Part shown: positions 22,315 through 31,565 of the stretch, in pieces
How positions within the stretch are numbered: the stretch's first letter is position 1
Layout: the number at the start of each line of letters is the position of its first letter
DNA from: Sesamum alatum
Lineage: Eukaryota; Streptophyta; Magnoliopsida; Lamiales; Pedaliaceae
NCBI GenBank assembly: GCA_034509735.1
Contig: JACGWO010000002.1
Span: 24,165,636-24,229,635 of the forward strand
Direction of reading: 5' to 3'
DNA: 64,000 nucleotides
The notes under the pieces: model-generated
What the model saw: the letters and a program-made list of their open reading frames with translations, nothing else
Database searches by the model: none
What the model was told of the DNA's origin: nothing
Program-made: the position numbers and the translations under genes

Positions 22315-23627
22315 AAGATATTATAACAACAATATAATAATATATATATAGGTAGAGAGAAAGTGGGGTGGGAGTCACCCCACCACCACCTCATGTATCA
22401 TTATATAATAAATATATATGTGTGCGTTTGTATCAAACACACAAATTACAAACATAAAAATTCTGCAACATTTCAATTTCAAGATTTCCCTACGGGAAGA
22501 CGAAAACCAGGTATGAAATTTTTACTTTAAAAATTTTATTAAGTTATATAATTATAATATGTAATTAGTCCATTTACTAAATGTAGTTTATATTGATCGA
22601 TTTACTATTTAATCGGAAAATTTTATGAGTTTGACTAGTTAAACTAGTGTTATATTAAATATTACATTTGATATAAGATTGCTATAATTGGGTAAGTAAA
22701 TTACTAGATTTGCTAGATTTAATCACTATTGTAGTTAATGTATTCAATTTCATTGGGTGTATTGACTAAATACTTAATTATATATATATTGGTGTTTAAT
22801 CATATTATATAATAGCGAGGAATTGATAGGAATTAATAGAAATATTATTGAAAAGTTATTTAAGAAAATATAAGATTTTGATAATAATTAAAGTTAGAAA
22901 TATTATTATCAATGGTAGTTATAATGGTATGAGGGTTTTTATAAAATGGAATTGTATGAGTTAGTTGATAAATTAAAAGTATACCTAAGAAGTGTAGAAG
23001 TTAAGTTATTTAAAATAAAATAGAACGGGGGGTTGAATTTCTATAAATAGAATGATGCGAATATTATATAATATATTAATTAGAACTTACGATATTTATG
23101 AGTTATTGATCGTATAAATTATAATTTACTATAGGACGTGACGATAAAGTGGAAGGTTGAGCAGCCCTTTGTGTTGGCAGACCAATTTTGAGATTTGAGG
23201 TAAGTATAGCTAATTGGTTTATATATATATATATATTTATTTTATATGTATATAAATATAAATTGTTGGATATAAATATATATTTATATGCTTATGTGAG
23301 AACTTGATATTGAATTTTGGATATATATATATATAATTATGAGGATATGAATATAGATTGTTTATATACTTAATTATGGGTGTCGATTGTGATTAAGATG
23401 ATCGTTATATATGTAGAATTGCTATTATGTGCTAAAGTGTGATTGTGCTGCACGGATGTTGGTTGAATGATTGTGGGGTTGTATAATCGATTGTGATATG
23501 AAGTCAAATATGAATGGTATTGACGAGTGAATGATTATTAAATGAACTGATGGCTTAACTAACTGGGGAGCATACTCAATGGCTTACCATGATACGATCA
23601 ATGACGAGCTGTGTGCTGTCATTGATC
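22112..23627 (+). repeat. Gypsy solo LTR, left part
   Basis: It begins TGTGACGTTCGTACAATTTT and matches the gypsy LTR starting at 35638 (TGTGACGTCCATATAATTTT). The five bases before it, GGATA (22107-22111), recur directly after the end of the right part (34594-34598), so this is an insertion with a target-site duplication. It lies between the RT and RNase H of an older gypsy copy of the same family. It holds an AAT microsatellite and AT runs, and is interrupted at 23628 by element A. Confidence 0.85.
22289..22314. repeat. (TAA)n microsatellite
   Basis: A run of TAA/AAT units inside the gypsy solo LTR. The copy at 35638-37777 lacks it, so it is a local expansion. Confidence 0.9.
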
Positions 23628-25853
23628 TGTTACAATAGGTGACCAGAAAGCCAATAGGTTTGGCGATTTGTAACCTATATGACAACTTGATGTAAATGTA
23701 ATATTATTATGTGATGAATAAGATGAGTTTTCGTCACCAATGGTACCTTCTTTGTTGCGCTCATCTTACATTTGTTAAAACGGTGTTTAACTTATATCGC
23801 AACAAAGCCCACAGACCATGGATAACAACTCGTACAGTTGGGCCACGCATTGGATGGTGGTCATGAAACCAACTGATTAAGAGTTGGGTCTGAAACGTTC
23901 CAAGTCGAGGACCTCGAGACACGGCATCGAGAGTCCTATTGAGACTTGCGTCAAGAGTCGTGTTCATTAAATGAGTGTCGTGTTTCATCAGCGAAATGTG
24001 TGGGACGCCTACACGATCATGATGGGTTGGTCGACTGGGGTCGAGCCGACTGGACTGACTCGCGGGGATCATCATATGGAAGCCTTGGAGGCTTGGTCGG
24101 TATGATTGGTTTTCCCCTGTTCCGATAGTACGGGAGTAATCCTCAGACTTGAGGGATCATGGCAGTCATGTGCACATAACGGCTGTATCTAGGATCTGGC
24201 GAGAGTTAATCATTCTGTAAGATGATTATCATAAGCCTTGTCCAGTGCAGTTAGAATGTGTAGCGAGGACGGTGGATTCCAAGAAGAGGATCCGTCCCCT
24301 GTCAGTATGTGACAGAGGTATCTCCTATGCACTCGGAGACACGTTCATGCTTTTTGAAGCTGTGGCCACAGTGGTTGGTCGAACAGGGAATGGTTTCCTG
24401 TGTCGACGCAATGAAGCATACGTAGTCTCGAGTATTAAGTATAGATGCCTAGTCAAGGATGGGAACCGACGCCCAATTCCATACCTTAGACTAAGGCCGG
24501 GAGATGGTAGACGGAAGGATCATACCTGTACAGAATCGGCGCCTAAATGTTCATGCCAATTCACCTAGTCTCTAGTGCAATGGACCGTTGCTAGACGGCC
24601 ACCCACGGTAACGGGCCCTTGTGGGACATGGGCCCAAGTCTAGCTGAGGGTGAACCTAAAGGGTCACACACAAATCACCGAGGAGGTTGAGAGATCGACT
24701 TGGAGTCAATCTCGAAGGATAAATAACTAATTCGATTACTTAAGGGAAAGTCCATTGGATGGATGGGCCGATATTGTATCGGGCTTTCGTTTAATCGGTA
24801 AATTGGATTTTCGATTAAATATGGAAAGTTGAGACGTTGAGACGTTGGATCTTTTAATTGGATTAAAAGATCAACGAGAATAATTTAAATGGACATTAAA
24901 TTTGATTTAGTGTTGGGTTCGTCGTAATTGGATTACGATAAAACCCGGTCCGTTAAATTATACCCGAGAGGAGAAATAATTCCTATTTTTGGAATAGGAA
25001 GAAGTTGGACTTCTTCCCTTAATTAAACATGGCCGACATGCTCCCTTGGAGGAAGCAAGATCAGCCATGTTTCATGCTAGTTGGTATGTTGACTTATCTC
25101 TTTTGGAAAGAGACAAATCAACTCCAATCAAGCTCTTCCCTTTTGGTATGATTTGATCATACCATAAATTTTGGTAGGCTTGATTGAAGAACTGATGGTG
25201 ATTGATTGGAATGAATCTATACATCCTTGGATGAACCTAGACACATTCCAATAATTACATTAATTATGTATATATATTAGAATATACAACACCAAGCATA
25301 TGTGATTCATTATTCATCTTTTTCTAGGAAAAAGAGAAGACAAAATCCCTCTCCTCTCTCTCAACTCTCGGCCCTCTCTCCCTCTCTTACACTTGTGTTC
25401 TTCACTTGATTTTGAATGAAGAAGAAGAACAAAGTAATTTTAAGAGAGCACTAATTCATAGTGTTCTTCTCTTAAACCGATTCCTTCTTAAACCCGTTCT
25501 TTTCTAGCAAGAAGAACGTGTGTTTCTTCCGGTGTGGTGTGGATCACCTTTGGAGAATCCATACGTTTGGATTTCGTGAGCATTCCGGAGAAGGAACAAC
25601 GCAAGTAGCCGGGAGCATACGCTAAACAATCAAAGGTAACGGCTTATTACGCTTTCATTGATTATATATATTTATCTATGCCCTATGTGTTTAATATTCA
25701 TTTCTAATATTTACACATCCTACATCGAACGCCTGGTTGAGCACCCAAGGGTACACCCCTTGGGATTCGCATATTTAAATTAGATTTAAATTTGTGCACA
25801 ATTTCTCGCTTTCTCGCTTTATCGCGCTACCGGGCGGATCCGCTTGTGCTTCA
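23628..25853 (+). repeat. 5' LTR of element A (family 1)
   Basis: Starts TGTTACAATAGGTGACC and ends GATCCGCTTGTGCTTCA, directly followed by the primer-binding site. It carries the conserved core (24562-24615), the longest clear run of TGG-centred inverted repeats (about 24691-25164), TATATATAT at 25269-25277 and a CT-rich patch at about 25346-25391. Confidence 0.95.
25269..25277 (+). promoter_or_regulatory. Probable TATA motif of the LTR promoter, element A
   Basis: TATATATAT sits in the same place in all family-1 LTRs, followed by ACAACACCAAGCAT and then the CT-rich patch. It is the best TATA candidate in the LTR. A transcription start some 30 bases downstream would leave most of the hairpin chain in U3 and the CT patch in R. 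The start itself cannot be seen. Confidence 0.5.
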
Positions 25854-25855
25854 AA

Positions 25856-25868
25856 TGGTATCAGAGCC
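25856..25868 (+). other. Primer-binding site of element A
   Basis: TGGTATCAGAGCC begins two bases after the LTR end. It is complementary to the 3' end of plant initiator Met tRNA and is the usual site for Ty1/copia minus-strand priming. The T-arm-like extension seen in other copies is partly lost here. Confidence 0.92.
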
Positions 25869-26079
25869 CGGGCATGATGTACTTGCTTTTAAATGGCTTT
25901 ATTGGCATGTTAGATTACATAAATATATGAATAATATGATGATTCAATTGTTTGGATTTAATGGACTTTTGGCATGCTTAATTTTGTTAGATTGGATCTA
26001 AAATTGCATGCTTATTTTCAGAATAATATTACTGTTATTGTGCTGAAACAGTTTTGAAAAACAAAAAAAAAATTGATCG

Positions 26080-26210
26080 GGCCGGCAGTGGCCGCGCGCT
26101 AGCGGCGCCTGCGCCCGCACTATGCGCAGCCGGCCGCTACTGGCCGAGGCCAGTGCAGGCTTGCTGCCTGCCGCGCGCGGCCGGCCGGCCAGCCAGCGGC
26201 TGGGCCGTTT
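26080..26210. other. GC-rich island in leader of A
   Basis: A block of GGCCGGC, GCGCGC and GCCGC words inside very AT-rich leader. Equivalents of varying length lie at about 2835-3105, 8505-8635, 18555-18705, 45390-45770 and 62945-63405. Frames through it are low-complexity Ala/Arg/Gly/Pro and are not taken as genes. Confidence 0.85.
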
Positions 26211-27161
26211 TGTGCCGTTTTTTGACTTTTTTCGGAAAATTTGATTTTCTGTATTTTCTGCACAATATTCTGAAAATATATTAATTTTGCATTTTTGATT
26301 TTTGAATAATTGGATTATTCCTTGAATTAAATTTGCTTAATTAATTTGGGATTAATACATGCATTGGATGCATTGTTTAAAATTTCCATTGAATTTGAAA
26401 TTTGAATTTTGCATATTATTTGTATGTTTATACTTTTGTGATGTTGGACATCACTTGGGTATTTGGAATATCCATTGGTTATTTATGCATATGATTATTT
26501 GGAATAATTGTGTTATGTGAGTTGATGGAATCAACATGGGATGATCACAAGAGCCCTAGACCTTATGTATGGATGAATGTATGATCATTTATTTTTCTGC
26601 TGGGTGGGGCCTGCGTGCCTCTTGTTTTTGGGACTATCATCTCCCGTATTATCAGCCTCATGATGTTAAGGCTTGTTTTCCTTATTACCAATGTATTACT
26701 TTCAGTTGTAATGAGCGTAGATAGGATTAGTGAGGTTTTACTTTTAACAAGCTATTGGAGTCGGAGACCCCAAGGAGAAGCATCAAGGCGTGAAACAAGA
26801 AGCACTTCAAGGCCTATTGGAATGACAATGGGTTCATTATTATTGTAATAATTTAGGACCACCCTGGACAGACCATAGACTCACTGCGGGCTCAGTGGCT
26901 CGCATAGGTTGGGCTTGTGATCATCCTAATAGGGGTACGCTATGTTTTTATGCATGCGGCGTTTTTTATTTATCACTTTAAATATTGAATATTTATGCAT
27001 GCTAAAACACCATAATGTGATGAGGTCTCGGTCACACTCAAATCTCTCATTTGGTTGGACCAAATTAAATATTAAGCCCAAAACGGACTTGGATCAAAAT
27101 GGTATTTATGATCTGTCCGAGCCTTCCATCCACAGCAATGTGGTGAGGAAGCTACCACTAC

Positions 27162-27195
27162 CCAAGTGTGGTCTCACGAGTCGTGGCACACTTGG
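27162..27195 (+). other. Palindrome-loop hairpin 1 in leader of A (candidate dimerisation signal)
   Basis: 9-bp perfect stem CCAAGTGTG (27162-27170) / CACACTTGG (27187-27195). The 16-base loop contains the self-complementary CACGAGTCGTG (27175-27185, one central base unpaired). A loop palindrome on a stem, upstream of gag, is the layout of a retroviral dimerisation initiation site; the function here is inferred. Confidence 0.65.
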
Positions 27196-27250
27196 ACTAG
27201 GGAAAAGCTACACTATTGTTGTGAACAAAAAGACTGCGCTCGCTGTTTCC

Positions 27251-27278
27251 CTGTCTCACGAGTCGTGGGGGGCGACAG
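27251..27278 (+). other. Palindrome-loop hairpin 2 in leader of A
   Basis: Short stem CTGTC (27251-27255) / GACAG (27274-27278) with the same palindrome CACGAGTCGTG (27257-27267) in its loop, 82 bases after the first. In elements H and X the stem is instead TACCT/AGGTA or TACC/GGTA, while the palindrome is kept (one change in H). Confidence 0.55.
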
Positions 27279-27530
27279 TTTGAGGCATGATTTGGTTGAT
27301 GGGTCGGGCCTAACACTGAGTAACATGGTTCGCTTGGAGTCCTCGGAACCATGCGAATAGGTGAGGCAAAATATCTTGGGAATTTCATTGGATGAGAATG
27401 ATATTGGATATCTCCCACAAGGTCTTCTTCATGTGAATCGTAAAAGCGGGGCATGGAGATTACACTTGTGGATCCCAAGCCCACTAGGAAATGGTTTCTC
27501 GAAACTCCGCTTGAGAGTGGCGGACTTTCG

Positions 27531-27539
27531 TATAAATAG
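27531..27539 (+). promoter_or_regulatory. TATAAATAG motif upstream of gag, element A
   Basis: A consensus plant TATA box about 100 bases before the gag ATG, also in B (17236-17244), H (43999-44007) and X (61522-61530) and damaged in C and M. It could drive an internal gag-pol transcript, but the sequence alone does not prove promoter activity. Confidence 0.4.
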
Positions 27540-27635
27540 TGGGAGGGTTAAAGACTAAAAGACCAAGTCTTCAACTTGAACAATAATATTACCATCATCT
27601 GCTAATTTCTGCTTTACATTTTCATTAATGTAGAT

Positions 27636-28490
27636 ATGTCTAAGAACCCGTTAACCATGATTCTTGAGACTAACAAATTCAACGGAACGAACTACTCGGA
27701 CTGGCTGAGAAACCTGAGGATTGTCCTCGGTTTCGAGAACCAAGGCTACGTCTTGGACGAGCCGCCACCGAGCGACTTACCGGAGGGGTCCATGCCTGAA
27801 GAATGTTTGACGTTCGACAAATGGCATGAGGACAACCGGAAAGTACGCAGTATCATACTGGCTTCGATGTCTAACGACATCCAGAAGCAGTATGAGAGGC
27901 TGGACAACGTCTCCGCCATAATGCTCCGCATGAACGAGGTTTATGCGGTTCCGGAGAGGCATATTAGATATGCCGCCACAAAAGCATTCTTTGGCACCAA
28001 GCTCGCTGAAGGAGCGTCTGTATAGAGTCATGGGGTCAAGATGCTCTCCCTAGTGGAGAAACTCGAGGACCTTAAAGCTGGGCTTAACAATGACACATAC
28101 ATGGACGTGATCCTCCAGTCGCTTCCTCCATCCTATGACCCGTTTGTTGTAAACTACAATATGAACGGACTTGAGAAGTCTATTCATGAGTTGATCAACA
28201 TGCTGGTCTAATATGAGGCAACGACACACAAGTCGGCGCCGGCGGTATTGATAGGAGAGGCTTCGACCTCCAAGGCGAATGGCAAGAGGGCTGGACGCTG
28301 GAAGAGGAAGAAGGGCAAAGGGAAGACGGTTGCGGCCCCTGCTCGCGCTCCGGGCGTCCCTGTTGCTCCGGTTGGACCGAGCAAAGGGAAAGGGAAGGCC
28401 CATGGTTCTCAGCGGTCCAAGGAAAATGATGTCTGCATGCATTGCCAAGGGAAAGGGCATTGGAAGAGGGAATGCCCACAACTCCTCTCC
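27636..28490 (+). pseudogene. Element A gag with zinc knuckle
   Basis: The ATG at 27636 gives MSKNPLTMILETNKFNGTNY, then the copia gag domain with WLRNLRIVLGFENQGYVLDE and RYAATKAFFGTKLAEGASV. Stops occur at 28023-28025 (Gln codon in B) and at 28209-28211 (VQYEA becomes V-stop). The frame then continues to a Lys/Arg/Ala/Pro-rich stretch and the CCHC knuckle CMHCQGKGHWKREC at 28434-28475. Gag normally packages the RNA into particles. The start is chosen because B and H begin identically. Confidence 0.9.
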
Positions 28491-29990
28491 AACCCAGGTA
28501 TGTTTGTGGTTGAAGTAAATATGATTACTAATTCTGCTTCATGGGTATTGGATATCGGGTGTGGTGCTCACATCTGCAATGATTTGCAGGCACTGCAAAG
28601 AAGCAGAAGGCTAACCAAGGATGAGATGATCCTAAGGCTAGGCGATGGCAAGGCCGTTGCTGCGGAGGCCGTAGGATCACTAGAGTTAGCCATTAGTAGT
28701 CATGTTAGGATTGTACTGAACGACTGTTTCTATGTACCTAGCATGATTAAAAACATTGTTTTCATCCCGGTCCTTGATAAGGAGGGATATGATTTACCAT
28801 CAATAAAAATGGTTTTTTCATTATCAAAGATGGTATTTCTCATTTGCTTGGTACATTGGTCAACGGTCTGTACATACTTCAACAGTCTAATTGGATTATG
28901 ACTGCAGAACACAAACGAAAACGTGATGATCATAATAACGCACAGATATGGCATGCGAGGTTAGGTCATATCTCTAAAGATAGGATAAGAAGGTTGGTGG
29001 ACTCAAAGAGTCTAGAAATAGACGATTTGGAAAACCTACCGACCTGCGAATCCTGTCTAAAGGGAAAGATGACCAAGAAACCCTTTGTTGGACAAAGTAC
29101 GCTAGCCAATGGTCTGTTGGATTTGATCCATACAGAGGTCTGTGGTCCACTAAATACTCAGGCTAGAGGTGGGTACTCGTACTTCATAACCTTTACCGAT
29201 GATCACTCACGGTATGGTTATGTTTAGCTGATGAGGTACAAGTCTGAAGCCTTTGGAAGGTTTAAGGAATACAGACTTGAAGTAGAGAACCAAACCGGTC
29301 GAAAGATCAACGCCCTTCGGTCGGACTGAGGTGGAGAGTATTTGAGTGGTGAGTTTACTGATTATCTAAAAGAGAATGGGATTCTCTCTCAGTAGACCCC
29401 TCCTGGAACACCGCAGCTTAATGGGGTGTCTGAAAGGAGGAATCGGACCTTGTTGGACATGGTCCGATCCATGATGAGTTTTACTGAACTCCCCCTTTCC
29501 TTCTGGGGATACGCTCTTGAGACGACGGCCAAAGTTTTGAACTTGGCGCCATCTAAAAAGGTATCCAAGACGCCATATGAGATATGGCATGGCAAGCCTG
29601 CGTCCTACAAATAATTGAAAGTGTGGGGTTGCCCCGCATATGTCAAGAGATTAGTGGGAGATAAACTGGACTCGAGGTCTAGTTTATGCAAGTTCATCGG
29701 CTATCCAAAAGAAACTGCGGGGTATCATTTCTATGATCCCTCCGAGCAAAAGGTTTTTGTCTCGCGAAACGCAGTGTTCTTGGAAAAAGGTTTTCCATTG
29801 GATAGTCGACGCGATGAGATGCTTCTTGAGGAATCAAGTGAGGCACCGCAAGAGGTGGCAGTGACATCTGAGCCAGAAGGTCCCACTGCTATTGTTCCAG
29901 TCCTCCATAGGTCGGCCAGAGTATCCCATGCACTTGATAGGTATGGATTTCTGGGCCTGACTGATCAGTTGGATAATGATCCAAAGACAT
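28491..29990 (+). pseudogene. Element A protease and integrase
   Basis: The protease motif WVLDIGCGAHIC is near 28536-28571, with Ile where D-T/S-G is usual. A one-base loss near 28790 shifts the frame. The frame from 28844 holds the zinc-binding HARLGH...CESCLKGKM and integrase HTEVCGPL, FTDDHSRYGYV. The first catalytic Asp is Glu, and a TAG at 29225-29227 follows RYGYV; both are shared with element B. More stops follow near 29328 (SDRGG), 29393 (QW) and 29612 (KYLK). Integrase would insert the cDNA into the host genome; this copy cannot. Confidence 0.9.
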
Positions 29991-30892
29991 ACGGAGAAGC
30001 GATGTCGGACATCGATTCGGACAAGTGGCTTGAGGCCATTAAATCCGAGATGGGCTCGATGGGTACAAACAAGGTTTGGACCTTAGTAGATCCACCCAAA
30101 GGGGTTAAACCCGTAGGGTGTAAATGGGTCTACAAACGTAAGCTTGGAGCTGACGGGGAGGTTACAACCTTCAAAGTCAGGCTTGTGGCGAAAGGTTACA
30201 CTCAGCGACTCGGGGTCGATTTTGAGGAAACCTACTCGCCCGTAGCAATGGCCAAGTCCATTCGGATACTGCTTGCCATAGCAGCATGGTATGACTATGA
30301 AATATGGCAGATGGACGTGAAAACGGCTTTCCTCAACGGTTTCGCAGATGAAGAGATCTATATGGATCAGCCGGAAGGTTTCATAACTGTTGGAGAAGAG
30401 CAGAAGGTCCGCCGTCTCCAAAGGTCTATCTATGGCCTCAAACAAGCTTCCCGAAGATGGAACATACGTTTTGATGAAGTCATACGGGGATATGATTTCA
30501 TCAAGAACGAGTCCGATCCTTGTGTATACAAGAAGATCAGTGGGAGCTCAGTTGCGTTTTTGGTGCTTTACGTGGATGACATCTTGCTCATTGGGAATGA
30601 TGCTAAGATGTTGGGTACCACTAAAGCTTGGTTGTCAACGCAATTCTCCATGAAGGATATGGGCGAGGCATCCTTCATCCTTGGCATCAAGATCTACAGG
30701 GATAGATCTAAAAGGATGTTAGGAATGGCCCAGTCCTCGTACATTGAGAAAGTCTTGAAGAGATTCAAGATGGAGAACACAAAACGAGGATTCCTTCCTA
30801 TGAGGCATGGAATTAAGTTATCCAAGAAGCAGTCTCCTAAGACTGATGAGGAGCTTAAAAGGATGTTGGACATCCCTATGCTTCAGCCATAG
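29991..30892 (+). pseudogene. Element A reverse transcriptase
   Basis: Part of an open block from 29615 to 30892, the longest in the window (425 codons). RT motifs in order: VWTLVDPPKGVKPVGCKWVY, GYTQRLGVDFEETYSPVA, MDVKTAFLNG (first catalytic Asp), IYGLKQASR, YVDDILLIGND (catalytic pair at 30569-30580), then MGEASFILGIKIYRDRS. The active-site residues are intact. A one-base loss near 30877 (IPYAS becomes IPMLQP) ends the frame before RNase H. Confidence 0.93.
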
Positions 30893-31541
30893 GCAGCATA
30901 CAGTATGCTGTTCAGTGCACTAGACCTGATGTGGCTTTCGCTTTGAGCGTAACAAGTCGATATCAGTCGTGTGCCGGGGAGGCACACTGGAGTGCAGTCA
31001 AGACTATCCTGAAGTACCTAAAAGGACTAAGGACATGTTCTTGATCTACGGCGGTGGAGAGTTGACACTGGAAGGCTATAGCGACGCTAGCTTCCAGTCG
31101 GATGACGATGATGCCAAGTCTCAGTATGGTTTTGTATTTAGAGTAAATGGTGGCGTGGTTACTTGGAAGGGTTCCAAGTAGGCTACCACGGCGGACTCCA
31201 CCATAGAGTTTTGAATACATAGCGGCTTTGGAAGCTGCTAAGGAGTGGTTTGGTTGATGAGCTACATCCAAGGGTTGGATGTAGTACCTAGCATTGCTAA
31301 GCCTGTAATTATCTTTTATGATAACAAACGGGGTGATGGCGCTAGCAAAGGAACCGAGATCTCATCACGATCCAAGCATATTCTTAGACGCTACCATCTA
31401 CTTGGAGAGATGGATAGCAGGAGTGACGTTCGGTTGGACCGAGTCAGCTCCGCAGAAAACATAGCCGATCCACTTGCTAAGCCCATGTCGCAAGTTGCCC
31501 ATACTCACCATCTGAAGAAGAGATTCGAGGTCAATGGGTGA
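30893..31541 (+). pseudogene. Element A RNase H and pol C-terminus
   Basis: After the frameshift, the sequence follows the copia RNase H region seen whole in element X: IQYAVQCTRPDVA, YSDASFQSDDDDAKSQYGFVF, a stop at 31180-31182 where X has SKQAT, a disordered TEAEYIA motif, then FYDNK and RSKHILRRYHLLGEM, ending ADPLAKPMSQVAHTHHLKKR. The stop is followed by the polypurine tract and 3' LTR. Confidence 0.88.
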
Positions 31542-31554
31542 TTGGCTTTAGGTC

Positions 31555-31565
31555 AAGTGGGAGAT
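31555..31565 (+). other. Polypurine tract of element A
   Basis: AAGTGGGAGAT lies directly before the 3' LTR, the expected plus-strand priming site. The same GTCAAGTGGGAGAT ends the interior at 41633-41646 and 56622-56635 on the minus strand. Confidence 0.85.

Larger units (their letters stand above)
25854..27635 (+). other. Leader of element A (non-coding)
   Basis: 1.78 kb without a convincing gene. In order: primer-binding site, AT-rich stretch, GC-rich island (about 26080-26210), AT-rich stretch with short TGG-centred inverted repeats (for example GTGATGT/ACATCAC near 26438-26454), two palindrome-loop hairpins (27162-27278), and TATAAATAG at 27531-27539, about 100 bases before the gag ATG. 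This order is the same in elements B, H and X. Confidence 0.8.
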
